Source: Herbaspirillum sp. AP02 (GTDB lineage: Bacteria; Pseudomonadota; Gammaproteobacteria; Burkholderiales; Burkholderiaceae_D). From it: a stretch of DNA of 64,000 nt. The stretch lies in contig NZ_JADWMY010000004.1 of NCBI RefSeq assembly GCF_015767275.1, positions 1 through 64,000 on the forward strand, written 5' to 3'. A model generated the notes under the pieces. It was not told the DNA's origin, ran no database searches, and worked only from the letters and a program-made list of their open reading frames with translations. Each line of letters starts with the position of its first letter. The first letter of the stretch is position 1. This document shows, one piece after another, positions 1 to 8,060 of this stretch. The translations under genes and the position numbers were made by a program.

Positions 1-1
1 C

Positions 2-136
2 CTGAAACAGATGTTCCTGGACCTGAAAGAGCTGGGATATGAGGGGTCGTATGACCGCGTAGCTGCCTTCGGAAGGCAGTGGAAAGTGGGTCAGATGGCG
101 AGGGTCAATTCTGCGAGCAAATCAACACGAATATAG
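2..136 (+). pseudogene. IS21-type transposase (IstA-like) fragment
   Basis: The window opens inside an open frame of 44 codons ending at a TAG. It contains the segment ELGYEGSYDRVAAFGRQWK, which resembles the region just after the helix-turn-helix in IS21-family IstA transposases. Those proteins normally continue through a Lys/Ser-rich stretch into the DDE catalytic domain. Here the frame stops about 17 residues after the conserved block, so the catalytic domain is absent and this copy cannot be active. The 5' part lies outside the window. No IstB ATPase gene follows. An ISL3-type origin is possible but fits less well. Confidence 0.5.
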
Positions 137-438
137 ACAGATTTCAACATATGGACGCCTGAGGCCCGGGAAGCAAAAGATTGACGGGAATAGTATCAAC
201 CGCTCCGTTAATACGCCAGAAGCAACAGCGCGGCAGGTTTCATAATGGCAACATTATGACAAGATTGACTCTGAAACCTGCCTTGGAACGCTTTTGTGAG
301 GATATTCAATTCCCCCTCCTCGCACCAGAATCACGCAGCGCCACCATCGGCCCGACAAGACAGGATAACCATCCCGTCAGGCAGGCCGATCGTGTCCCCA
401 ACACCCCCGCAAGCAGATAGCGCAGCCCCGCTGCCGCA
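137..438. other. Gene-free stretch between IS remnant and SDR gene
   Basis: About 300 bases with no convincing gene. Short open frames here have no recognisable product and no ribosome-binding site. The one visible structure is the nested inverted repeat at 232-282. The stretch probably contains the junction where the transposon was cut off, near base 128. Confidence 0.5.
232..282. repeat. Nested inverted repeat near the IS remnant
   Basis: Perfect 11-bp arms GGCAGGTTTCA (232-242) and TGAAACCTGCC (272-282) enclose a second hairpin, CATAATG-GCAA-CATTATG (241-258), with a GNRA-type loop. The two stems overlap at the left arm and so are mutually exclusive. There is no U-run, so it is not a standard terminator. 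It could be a remnant transposon end, an operator or a structured leader; I cannot decide which. Confidence 0.6.
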
Positions 439-1188
439 TCACTTCACCGCACTGTTTCCCCCATCCGCAAATAGCGCCGCGCCCGTCACGAAACTGGACA
501 TCGGACTGACCAGAAACAGTGCCGCTGCAGCGATCTCTTCCGGTTGCGCGATCCGCTTCATCGCATGCAGGCCGGCAGCCCACTGCTTCTGCTCCGGGCT
601 GCCGCCCATGTCGGTATCGACGCCACCAGGCAGCAAGGCATTGGCCCGTATCCCCTGCACCGCATAGTCCGCCGCAATGCCCTTGACCAGCCCCATCAGC
701 CCGGCCTTTGCCGAGCCATAGGCCGCCATGCCGGCAATGCCTGCGCTGGTCCCCACAAAGCTTGAGGTGAACACGATGGCGCCACCACCACGCGCCAGCA
801 TGGCCGGGATCTGGCTGCGCGCGCCGAGATAGGCAGCGGTGAGATTGGCATGCAGGGTATGTTGCCACTCATCCGGGGTGATCTCCGCAAGCGGCTTGAG
901 CGCTCCCAGTGCCCCGGCATTGTTGACGGCGATGTCCAGCCCGCCGAACTCCTTCATGGCAAGCTCCACGCACTGCTGGTGGGTCGTGGGCTGCCCGACG
1001 TCTCCTGCCAGCACGCCTGCCTTGCCGCCACTACTGCTGATGGTGGCCGCAAGCTGCTCCAGGCTTTCCCGGTTCCTCGCATTCAGGATCACCGACGCGC
1101 CCTGCGCGGCCAATAGCAAGGCAGTCGCCCTGCCGATCCCGGCTGACGCTCCAGTGACGAGCGCGACCTTTCCTGCCAGTAGAGCCAT
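439..1188 (-). CDS. SDR family NAD(P)-dependent oxidoreductase
   Basis: A 249-residue short-chain dehydrogenase/reductase, the usual length of classical SDRs. It has the N-terminal cofactor motif TGASAGIG (about residues 13-20), the structural NNAG motif (about 89-92), a Ser in the TSSF stretch, and the catalytic YGSAK pair. The C-terminal FVTGAALFADGG is typical of the FabG-like subgroup. The start at 1188 has a good AGGAG ribosome-binding site (AGAAGGAGAAACACC before ATG). The gene stands alone, so the substrate cannot be inferred; annotation as FabG proper would be overreach. Confidence 0.9.
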   Translation of the reverse strand: MALLAGKVALVTGASAGIGRATALLLAAQGASVILNARNRESLEQLAATISSSGGKAGVLAGDVGQPTTHQQCVELAMKEFGGLDIAVNNAGALGALKPLAEITPDEWQHTLHANLTAAYLGARSQIPAMLARGGGAIVFTSSFVGTSAGIAGMAAYGSAKAGLMGLVKGIAADYAVQGIRANALLPGGVDTDMGGSPEQKQWAAGLHAMKRIAQPEEIAAAALFLVSPMSSFVTGAALFADGGNSAVK

Positions 1189-1304
1189 GGTGTTTCTCCT
1201 TCTGTTGTCATCGGAGACCGCACTCTATGGGGCTTGCCGCTCGGCGCCACTCGATTTCTTGCTATCGAAATCGACCGCCCGACCGGCCGCCCGGCAACGC
1301 CACA

Positions 1305-1330
1305 TCACCCCCATAGCTGCTACAATCCGC
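1305..1330 (+). promoter_or_regulatory. Candidate promoter of the 94-residue small protein gene
   Basis: An extended -10 element TGCTACAAT (TACAAT at 1321-1326) lies about 70 bases before the start at 1397. No good -35 is present at 17 bp, consistent with an extended -10 promoter. Seen in sequence only. Confidence 0.35.
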
Positions 1331-1396
1331 GCCTTTGCGGGGCACACGTCCGTTTGAGACCGCCCACCGTCCAGCCCCAACCTCCGAGAACCTCCC

Positions 1397-1681
1397 ATGC
1401 CCACCCAGGAAGAATTCGACGCCCTCAAGCAAAGCCACAATGCGCTGCTGAACAAGTTCATCGAAAACAACACCGCCGACCAGATCCTGTTCTCCACCCT
1501 CTTCACGGCCGCGGCCGTGTTGTCCAAGGATGGCAAGCAGTTCACCGAAGGCGCCATGGGCATCGCCCGCTCGCTTGCCGCGCAACTCAATGCCGGCGGC
1601 ACCATGCCCAAGGCCCTGCTGGAGACCGTGGAAACCCGCATCGCCACCATTGAGGCGCTGCTCAAGGACAAGTTCGACTGA
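1397..1681 (+). CDS. Conserved hypothetical protein (94 aa)
   Basis: A soluble, probably helical 94-residue protein starting MPTQEEFDALKQ and ending in ALLKDKFD. I do not recognise a named domain. It has no signal peptide or membrane segment. It lies 23 bases upstream of hpnC on the same strand and is likely co-transcribed, but nothing links it directly to terpenoid metabolism. The ribosome-binding site is weak (CCTCCGAGAACCTCCC before ATG). Codon usage matches its neighbours, which supports a real gene. Confidence 0.7.
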   Translation: MPTQEEFDALKQSHNALLNKFIENNTADQILFSTLFTAAAVLSKDGKQFTEGAMGIARSLAAQLNAGGTMPKALLETVETRIATIEALLKDKFD

Positions 1682-1704
1682 GTCCGCCACTCTGAGCGCC
1701 CCCC

Positions 1705-2514
1705 ATGGCCGTCGACCATTACGAGAACTTCCCCGTGGCCTCGCTGCTGCTGCCGGCGCGCCTGCGCCCGGCGGTGGGCGCGATCTATGCCTTCGCCCGC
1801 AGCGCCGACGATATCGCCGATGAAGGCGACGCCGAACCGGCGCAGCGGCTGGCGGCCCTGCAGGCCTACGAAGCACAACTGGACCTGATCGCCGCCGGCA
1901 CCCCCTGCACCACGCCGATCTTCCAGCGCCTGCAGCAGACCATCGCCGACCATGCGCTGCCGCTGCAGCCGTTCCGCGATCTGCTCTCGGCCTTCCGCCA
2001 GGATGTAGTGACCACCCGCTATGCCCGCTACGAGGACTTGCTGGATTACTGCCGCCGCTCTGCCAATCCGGTCGGCACGCTGATGCTTCACCTCTACGGC
2101 GCAGCAACTGACGAGAACCTGCGCGATTCGGATGCCATCTGCAGTGCCCTGCAATTGATCAATTTCTGGCAAGACGTGGCCATCGACTGGGAAAAGGAAC
2201 GCATCTACCTCCCCCTGGAAGACCTGGCGCGCTTCGGCGTGAGTCCGCAAGACATCGCCGAAGCCTCTGACGCAGCGCGTTGGCAACAGCTCATGCATTT
2301 CGAGCTCAAGCGTGCGCGCGAACTGATGCTCTCCGGTGCACCACTGGCGCGCCGACTGCCGGGGCGCATCGGACTAGAGCTGCGTATGGTGGTGCAAGGC
2401 GGCCTGCGCATCCTCGAGCGCATCGAACGCGTGCAGGGGGATGTCTTCAGGCAGCGTCCCAAGCTGGGCAAGCGCGACTGGCTGATCGTCGGCTGGCGCG
2501 GGCTGATCAGGTAG
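1705..2514 (+). CDS. hpnC: Squalene synthase-like protein HpnC
   Basis: A 269-residue trans-isoprenyl diphosphate synthase. It has the first Asp-rich motif SADDIADE (about residues 32-39) and a second diphosphate-binding stretch NFWQDVAIDWEKERIYLP (about 152-169). In the HpnCDE pathway, HpnD makes presqualene diphosphate from two farnesyl diphosphates, HpnC converts it to hydroxysqualene, and HpnE reduces that to squalene. The opening MAVDHYENFPVASLLLP is typical of HpnC rather than HpnD. The partners hpnD and hpnE lie about 1.2 kb downstream on the same strand, separated by a reverse-strand HDOD gene. Confidence 0.93.
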   Translation: MAVDHYENFPVASLLLPARLRPAVGAIYAFARSADDIADEGDAEPAQRLAALQAYEAQLDLIAAGTPCTTPIFQRLQQTIADHALPLQPFRDLLSAFRQDVVTTRYARYEDLLDYCRRSANPVGTLMLHLYGAATDENLRDSDAICSALQLINFWQDVAIDWEKERIYLPLEDLARFGVSPQDIAEASDAARWQQLMHFELKRARELMLSGAPLARRLPGRIGLELRMVVQGGLRILERIERVQGDVFRQRPKLGKRDWLIVGWRGLIR

Positions 2515-2528
2515 CTGCGGCCGGACAT

Positions 2529-2553
2529 GAAAAAGTCCCACAGGGCGGGACTT
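2529..2553 (-). terminator. Rho-independent terminator of the HDOD gene
   Basis: Read on the minus strand, a 7-bp stem AAGTCCC/GGGACTT with a 7-base loop is followed directly by TTTTT. It sits between the convergent ends of hpnC and the HDOD gene and serves the latter. A second hairpin, CACACCC-GCAAA-GGGTGTG (2569-2587), lies between it and the HDOD stop codon but has no U-run. Confidence 0.75.
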
Positions 2554-2604
2554 GTGGGGCTCGGCATCCACACCCGCAAAGGGTGTGCAACAACGACAAT
2601 CGAT

Positions 2605-3444
2605 TCAGACCAGCAGCGCCGCCGTCAAGGTACGGATCTGCTCTTCCGAATCGTCCAGCATCTCACGCAGCGATTGATCACCGATGTAGTCATCCACCAG
2701 GTTCTCGCCGCCGATGCCGGCTTCGGCCACAGCCGCGCGCTGCAGGGGTGATGGCACCGGCGAGAGCTCCTTGGCCAGCAACAGCACGTCGCCGATGGTC
2801 TGCGGCGGCAGTACCCGTACGCCGTGCCACAGCGATTCGATGGCATCCACCACCGGCTGCGGCACGCCCAGCTTCTTGAGCACGGCGCGGCCGATCATCT
2901 TTTCGCCGTATTCCATCCAGTCCTCGGTACCGCCGTCGAGCAGGCCCGGGTAATCATCGGTACGCGACAACAGGTAGAAGCCCCCCACCTCGTGCACGAT
3001 GCCGGCAAACATCGCCGTCTCCGGGTCAGCCTTGGTCAGCTTGGAGGTCAGCACATAGGCCGTGGCCGCCACATGGGCGCAGTGCTCCCACAGCTGCGCG
3101 GACTTGATGCGCATGCCCGGGTTATTGATGGTGCGGCCCAGCTGGCGCACGATCACCGAGGTGGTGATGGTATTGAGGGTACGGAACCCCAGGCGCATCA
3201 CCGCGGCCCGCACATTGTTGATTTCCCCGCCGGAACGGTTGTAGGCCGCCGAATTGGCGATGGCGACCGTCCGCGCCGACACCAGCGGCTCGGCCATCAC
3301 CAGCTTGGCCGCCAGCTCCAGGTGGCAATCGGGGTCGGCCAGGGCCTTCTGCAGCTTGATCGACGCGCTGACGTTGGCCGGGAACACCAGCTCCCCACGT
3401 CCGGCCTGCGAGGCGATATTACGAAAGATTTCCAGTCTGTCCAT
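2605..3444 (-). CDS. HDOD domain-containing protein
   Basis: A 279-residue protein dominated by an HDOD domain, the metal-less relative of HD phosphohydrolases used in signalling and chemotaxis-linked proteins. Typical signs are the opening LVFPANVSASIKLQKALADPD, the helix LVMAEPLVSARTVAIANSAAYN and FAGIVHEVGG. The frame stays open to 3561 (318 aa). I prefer ATG 3444 because AGGAGGCTGGAGACATC precedes it, while 3561 has no ribosome-binding site and adds a basic, unconserved-looking N-terminus. The gene sits between hpnC and hpnD on the opposite strand. Its partners are unknown; a second HDOD protein is at 31764. Confidence 0.85.
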   Translation of the reverse strand: MDRLEIFRNIASQAGRGELVFPANVSASIKLQKALADPDCHLELAAKLVMAEPLVSARTVAIANSAAYNRSGGEINNVRAAVMRLGFRTLNTITTSVIVRQLGRTINNPGMRIKSAQLWEHCAHVAATAYVLTSKLTKADPETAMFAGIVHEVGGFYLLSRTDDYPGLLDGGTEDWMEYGEKMIGRAVLKKLGVPQPVVDAIESLWHGVRVLPPQTIGDVLLLAKELSPVPSPLQRAAVAEAGIGGENLVDDYIGDQSLREMLDDSEEQIRTLTAALLV

Positions 3445-3663
3445 GATGTCTCCAGCCTCCTGTACGTCGTCCAGTCCCGCTCGGGGTGACTTTTTGCTGC
3501 GCCGCAGCTTTAATGCCGTTGCGGTGGGCGGTGCGTCCTCTCCATTATCGGCAAAATTCATCCGGATTTGATGTTATGTGAATTTATTTTCCGGATGACA
3601 TCAGCTTGAGCTTAAAGGACAACGTCAGGCGCCGCAATACATGCCCAATGCGGAAAGCCCGAT

Positions 3664-3692
3664 TTGCCCTGCCGGGCGCACTCGGCTAGCAT
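3664..3692 (+). promoter_or_regulatory. Candidate sigma70-type promoter for hpnDE
   Basis: TTGCCC (3664-3669), 17-bp spacer, TAGCAT (3687-3692): each hexamer matches four of six consensus positions at ideal spacing, 67 bases before the hpnD start. It suggests that hpnDE has its own promoter rather than depending on hpnC transcription. Confidence 0.4.
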
Positions 3693-3758
3693 AGCGCCTT
3701 TGCCGCAACAGGCCTCAATGGCGCGTTTGCGGCCCGCATCAACCGCAGCCACGCATCC

Positions 3759-4592
3759 ATGTCTCCAGACGAATACTGCCAGCAGAAGGCCGCCGCCAGC
3801 GGTTCCAGTTTCTATTACAGCTTCCTGTTCCTGCCACCGCAACGCCGGCTGGCGATCACGGCGCTGTATGCCTTTTGCCGCGAAGTCGACGATACCGTCG
3901 ATGAAATCGAAGATCCCATGGTGGCGCGCACCAAGCTGATGTGGTGGCGCAAGGAAATCGCCGCCATGCTGGAAGGCCAGCCCACCCACCCGGTGACCAA
4001 GGCCCTGCATCCCCATGTGGCCACCTACCAGCTCAAGGGCGAGCACCTGCAGGCCATCATCGATGGCATGGAAATGGACCTCGACCAGAGCCGCTACCTC
4101 GATTATCCCGGTCTGCAGCGCTATTGCTGGCACGTGGCCGGCGTGGTCGGTGTGCTCTCGGCCAGCATCTTCGGCCACACCCAGCCCGGCACCCTGCTCT
4201 TCGCCGAAAAACTGGGACTGGCCTTCCAGCTCACCAATATCATCCGCGACGTCGGCGAGGATGGTCGCAAGGGCCGCATCTACCTGCCGGTCAACGAACT
4301 GCAGCAATTCAACGTCACCGCCGCCGACATCCTCAATGCCCGCCACAGCGAGCGTTTCGAGGCGCTCATGAAATTCCAGGTGGAACGCGCCCAGACGGTC
4401 TACGACGAAGCCTTCGCCCTGCTGCCCAAAGAAGACCGGCGCGCCCAACGCCCCGGCCTGATGATGGCCGCCATCTACCGCACCCTGCTCGACGAGATCA
4501 CCCGCGATGGCTATCACGTGCTCAACCAGCGCATCTCGCTCACGCCCATCCGCAAGCTGTGGCTGGCCTGGAAGACCTATGTCTTCGGCTGA
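3759..4592 (+). CDS. hpnD: Presqualene diphosphate synthase HpnD
   Basis: A 277-residue squalene/phytoene synthase family protein. It has both Asp-rich diphosphate/Mg-binding motifs: CREVDDTVDE (about residues 43-52) and NIIRDVGEDGRKGRIYLP (about 160-177). In the three-enzyme route it condenses two farnesyl diphosphates to presqualene diphosphate. The length is standard, and the start MSPDEYCQQKAAASGSSFYYSF is typical of HpnD. hpnE follows after an 18-base gap, so the two are an operon. Confidence 0.95.
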   Translation: MSPDEYCQQKAAASGSSFYYSFLFLPPQRRLAITALYAFCREVDDTVDEIEDPMVARTKLMWWRKEIAAMLEGQPTHPVTKALHPHVATYQLKGEHLQAIIDGMEMDLDQSRYLDYPGLQRYCWHVAGVVGVLSASIFGHTQPGTLLFAEKLGLAFQLTNIIRDVGEDGRKGRIYLPVNELQQFNVTAADILNARHSERFEALMKFQVERAQTVYDEAFALLPKEDRRAQRPGLMMAAIYRTLLDEITRDGYHVLNQRISLTPIRKLWLAWKTYVFG

Positions 4593-4610
4593 TCCGCGAT
4601 CGACACCGGC

Positions 4611-5942
4611 ATGAGCGACGCCCCGCGTCACTACGCCGTGATCGGTGCCGGCTGGGCCGGCTGCGCCGCTGCCGTGGCGCTGGCCGCCGGCGGACATCGG
4701 GTCAGCCTGTTTGAAGCCGCCCGCACCCTGGGCGGCCGGGCGCGCCGCCTCGAACTCGATGGCCGCACGCTGGACAATGGCCAGCACATCCTGCTGGGCG
4801 CCTACCGCGCCACCCTGGCCCTCATGAAACAGGTCGGCGTCGATCCCGCCGCAGCCCTGCTGCGACTCCCCCTGCAGATGCGCTACCCGCTGGCCAACCA
4901 GGCCGACGGCATGGACTTCGTTGCGCCACGCCTGCCCGCGCCCTGGCATGTGGCCGTGGCCCTGCTGCGCGCCAAGGGACTGGCGCGCGAGGACAAGATG
5001 GCCTTGGCCCGCTTTTCCACCACGGCTCGCTGGATGGGCTGGCAATTGCACGAGGATTGCAGCGTGGCCGACCTGCTCCAGCGCTTCGACCAGACTGACC
5101 GCGTCACCCGCCTGATGTGGCGCCCGCTGTGCATCGCCGCCCTGAACACGCCACCCGAACGGGCTTCGGCGCGAGTATTCCTGAACGTGCTGCGCGACAG
5201 TCTGGGCGCACGCCGGGCCGCTTCCGACATGCTGATCCCGCGCCTGGACCTGGGCGCCCTGCTGCCCGATGCCACCGAAGCCTACCTGGCCCGCCATGGC
5301 GGGCTGGTCCGACCGGGCGTGGCGGTCATGCGCCTGCTGACAGGCAGCGAGCCGAGTACCTGGCGCCTGGAAGACCGCCAGGGCGAAAGCCTGGGCGAAT
5401 TCTCCGGCGTGGTACTGGCCACCGGCCCCGAGGCTGCCGCGCAACTGCTGGACGGCCTGCACGACACCCACCTGCTGCAAGCCCTGGAACATGAGCCCAT
5501 CACCACCTGCTATCTGCAGTATGGCCAGCAGATGCGCCTGCCGGCCCCCTTCCTGGCCTTGCTGGACGCACCGGAACGCCAGGCCTGGGGCCAGTTCGTC
5601 TTCGACCGCGGGCAACTGGGCGGCGAGCAGGGCCTGCTGGCGGTGGTGGTCAGCGCCGCCGGGCAGGCCATCGCCGACGGTCATGCCACCCTGACGGCGG
5701 GCATCACCCGCCAGCTCGCACAAGACTTCGGCCAGCCGGCCCTGGCCACACCCCACTGGAGCAAGGTCATCACCGAAAAGCGCGCCACCTTCGCCTGCAC
5801 ACCCGGCCTGCAGCGACCCGATAACACGGCCATGCCAGACGGACTGGCGCTGGCCGGCGACTACGTGGCCGGCGACTATCCCGCCACGCTGGAAGGCGCG
5901 GTGCGCAGCGGCACTGCAGCGGCCAGGCTGCTGGCGGGCTAG
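4611..5942 (+). CDS. hpnE: Hydroxysqualene dehydroxylase HpnE
   Basis: A 443-residue FAD-dependent amine-oxidase/desaturase-fold enzyme. The N-terminus has the dinucleotide motif VIGAGWAGCAAAVALAAGG, then an acidic residue and GGRARR, as in phytoene-desaturase relatives. The C-terminal LALAGDYVAGDYPATLEGAVRSG is the FAD-contacting closing motif. In the HpnCDE pathway it reduces hydroxysqualene to squalene. It directly follows hpnD. No squalene-hopene cyclase gene is in the window, so the end product is not shown here. Confidence 0.94.
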   Translation: MSDAPRHYAVIGAGWAGCAAAVALAAGGHRVSLFEAARTLGGRARRLELDGRTLDNGQHILLGAYRATLALMKQVGVDPAAALLRLPLQMRYPLANQADGMDFVAPRLPAPWHVAVALLRAKGLAREDKMALARFSTTARWMGWQLHEDCSVADLLQRFDQTDRVTRLMWRPLCIAALNTPPERASARVFLNVLRDSLGARRAASDMLIPRLDLGALLPDATEAYLARHGGLVRPGVAVMRLLTGSEPSTWRLEDRQGESLGEFSGVVLATGPEAAAQLLDGLHDTHLLQALEHEPITTCYLQYGQQMRLPAPFLALLDAPERQAWGQFVFDRGQLGGEQGLLAVVVSAAGQAIADGHATLTAGITRQLAQDFGQPALATPHWSKVITEKRATFACTPGLQRPDNTAMPDGLALAGDYVAGDYPATLEGAVRSGTAAARLLAG

Positions 5943-5976
5943 ACCTCCCGCACCGGCTGGCCTGCCCTAAAATTTT

Positions 5977-6011
5977 CATGGATGGTGGCAAAGGGATTCA
6001 CCCCATCCATG
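5977..6011. repeat. Inverted repeat upstream of the 2-hydroxyacid dehydrogenase gene
   Basis: Perfect 9-bp arms CATGGATGG (5977-5985) and CCATCCATG (6003-6011), 17 bases apart and about 130 bases before the dehydrogenase start. There is no U-run, so an operator is more likely than a terminator. It does not resemble the LldR-type operator. Confidence 0.5.
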
Positions 6012-6135
6012 CCGGCGATGCACTACGATAGCGGTCCATCAGCATTACGCATCAGCAGTCCCGATTCCGGTTCGTGTCTGCACCACCATCGCCCGGCGGC
6101 GCCAAGCCGCGTTGAATAATTACGGAGAAAACAAT

Positions 6136-7278
6136 ATGCCGGTCATGACCTGTATCGAAGACTTTCGCCTGCTGGCCAAGAAACGTGTCCCCAAGGCCTT
6201 CTACGACTACGCCGACAGCGGCTCCTACACCGAGAGCACCTATCGCGCCAACACCAAGGACCTGGCCTCGCTCAAGCTGCGCCAGCGCGTGGCCATCAAT
6301 GTCGACGAACGCAGCACCCGCACCACCATGATCGGCCACGATGTCAGCATGCCAGTGGCCATCGCCCCCACCGGCCTGACCGGCATGCAGTGGGCCAACG
6401 GCGAGATGCTGGGCGCGATCGCGGCCGAGAAGTTCGGCATCCCCTTCACCCTGTCCACCATGAGCATCTGCTCCATCGAGGACGTCGCCAGCGTGACCAC
6501 CAAGCCGTTCTGGTTCCAGCTCTATGTGATGCGTGACCGTGGCTTCGTGAAGTCGCTGATCGACCGCGCCAAGGCCGCCAAGTGTTCGGCACTGGTGCTC
6601 ACACTGGACCTGCAGATCCTCGGCCAGCGCCACAAGGACCTCAAGAACGGCATGTCGGTCCCGCCCAAGCTGACCCTGGACACCCTGCTCGACCTGGCCA
6701 GCAAGCCCGGCTGGGCGCTGCGTGCCCTGGGCGGCCGCAAGACCTTCGGCAACCTGGCCGGCCACATCAAGGGCGGTGAAGGCGCCGGCGGCGTGCAGAC
6801 ACTGTCGAAGTGGACTGCCAGCCAGTTCGACCCCACCCTGAACTGGGACGACGTGGCCTGGATCAAGCAGCAATGGGGTGGCAAACTGATCCTCAAGGGC
6901 ATTCTCGACGTGGAAGATGCCAAGCTGGCCGTGCAGACCGGCGCTGACGCCATCGTCGTCTCCAACCACGGCGGCCGCCAGCTGGATGGCGCAATGTCCT
7001 CCATCGAAGCCCTGCCGGCCATTGCCGAAGCCGTGGGTGACCAGATCGAAGTCTGGTTCGACGGCGGCATCCGTTCCGGCCAGGACGTGCTCAAGGCGGT
7101 GGCCCTGGGCGCGCGCGGCACCATGATCGGCCGTGCCTTCCTCTACAGCCTGGGCGCCATGGGCGGCGACGGCGTCTCGCAGATGCTGGAAATCATGCGC
7201 AAGGAGCTCGATGTCAGCATGGCCCTCACCGGCACCAAGGACATCAAGGATGTCGGCCCGCAGATCCTGATCCGCTAA
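6136..7278 (+). CDS. lldD: FMN-dependent alpha-hydroxy acid dehydrogenase (LldD-like)
   Basis: A 380-residue protein of the L-lactate dehydrogenase/glycolate oxidase family, which oxidises 2-hydroxyacids with FMN. Visible landmarks are PVAIAPTGLTGMQWANGE near the flavin, LILKGILDVEDA, the catalytic His in VVSNHGGRQLDGA, and the phosphate-binding VWFDGGIRSGQDVLKA...GRAFLY. I start it at ATG 6136, after ACGGAGAAAACAAT, not at the TTG 24 bases upstream. It is monocistronic, with a strong terminator behind it. Substrate specificity (L-lactate versus another 2-hydroxyacid) cannot be read from sequence alone. Confidence 0.88.
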   Translation: MPVMTCIEDFRLLAKKRVPKAFYDYADSGSYTESTYRANTKDLASLKLRQRVAINVDERSTRTTMIGHDVSMPVAIAPTGLTGMQWANGEMLGAIAAEKFGIPFTLSTMSICSIEDVASVTTKPFWFQLYVMRDRGFVKSLIDRAKAAKCSALVLTLDLQILGQRHKDLKNGMSVPPKLTLDTLLDLASKPGWALRALGGRKTFGNLAGHIKGGEGAGGVQTLSKWTASQFDPTLNWDDVAWIKQQWGGKLILKGILDVEDAKLAVQTGADAIVVSNHGGRQLDGAMSSIEALPAIAEAVGDQIEVWFDGGIRSGQDVLKAVALGARGTMIGRAFLYSLGAMGGDGVSQMLEIMRKELDVSMALTGTKDIKDVGPQILIR

Positions 7279-7298
7279 GCCACCCATCCCATAAGGAA

Positions 7299-7338
7299 AA
7301 CGTCCCGGTCCACCGCAAGGTGGCCGGGACGTTTTTTT
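7299..7338 (+). terminator. Strong Rho-independent terminator
   Basis: A GC-rich stem (ACGTCCCGGTCCACC pairing, with one offset, to GGTGGCCGGGACGT) around a GCAA loop, followed by eight T. It ends the lldD-like gene. On the other strand four T follow the stem, so it may also weakly terminate the ankyrin gene. Confidence 0.85.
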
Positions 7339-7361
7339 GACTCTGCGGGATCAGCCTACTG

Positions 7362-8060
7362 CTACTGGCGCGGCTTTTCGTTCAGGGCATCGATCACGCC
7401 CTCCTGGCCGTAACGGCGGGCCAGGTCCATGGCGGTGAGACCGTCCTTGTTCTTCAGCGTCAGGTCAGCGCCATTGTCACGCAGCACCTCGACCGCCGCC
7501 ACCCGCCCGCGCATGGCGGCGAGCATCACCGGCGTCATCTTGTCGTCGGGCGATTCGGCATCCACGTAGGCCGAGGCATCCAGCAAGAGCTTGACGATCT
7601 CCGAGCTGCCATTGATGGCCGCATAGTGCAGTGCGGTCCAGCCCGGGCGATTGACTTCTACCTCGCGCGCGAGCAACAGCTTGACCACCGGTATGTTGCC
7701 GTAGAAGGAGGCCAGCATCAGCGGCGTGTCGCCATTGGTGGCCTGGGCCTCCAGGTTGACGTCCGGCGCATTGACCAGCACTTCGAAGGCCTTCATCGAG
7801 TCTTCGCGGATGGACAGCATCAGGCCGGTGTAGCCGCGCTTGGGCTCGATCAGGTTGGGCCCCATGCCCCGCTGCATCAATTGCTTGAGGAAGTACACGT
7901 TATCCATGCGGATGGCCTGGAAATACTCTTCATAGGCGCCAGCGCGGGCGGCACCTGGCAACAGCAGCGAGGTGTAGAGCACGATGCGGCCGATACGGCC
8001 CATACCACCGATAGCGCCCAGCCCGCGCCAGCGGGAACGCAGCTTTTCCAGCAGGGTCAT
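7362..8060 (-). CDS. Periplasmic ankyrin-repeat protein
   Basis: A 232-residue protein. The N-terminus is basic, then a hydrophobic segment IVLYTSLLLPGAARAGA ends in a likely signal-peptidase site, so the mature protein should be exported. The rest is four to five ankyrin repeats with the usual phrases: GDTPLMLASFYGNIPVVKLLLA, GWTALHYAAINGSSEIVKLLLD, MTPVMLAAMRGRVAAVEVL and GLTAMDLARRYG. Ankyrin repeats bind other proteins, and the partner is unknown. Its ATG overlaps the tatD stop as ATGA, so it is translationally coupled to tatD. Confidence 0.88.
   Translation of the reverse strand: MTLLEKLRSRWRGLGAIGGMGRIGRIVLYTSLLLPGAARAGAYEEYFQAIRMDNVYFLKQLMQRGMGPNLIEPKRGYTGLMLSIREDSMKAFEVLVNAPDVNLEAQATNGDTPLMLASFYGNIPVVKLLLAREVEVNRPGWTALHYAAINGSSEIVKLLLDASAYVDAESPDDKMTPVMLAAMRGRVAAVEVLRDNGADLTLKNKDGLTAMDLARRYGQEGVIDALNEKPRQ

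Noticed and set aside
2569-2587. Second terminator near hpnC (CACACCC-GCAAA-GGGTGTG)
   Set aside because: A good hairpin but without a U-run on either strand.
3612-5756. 714-codon open frame antisense to hpnD-hpnE
   Set aside because: It crosses two well-supported plus-strand genes and their junction and has no recognisable domain.
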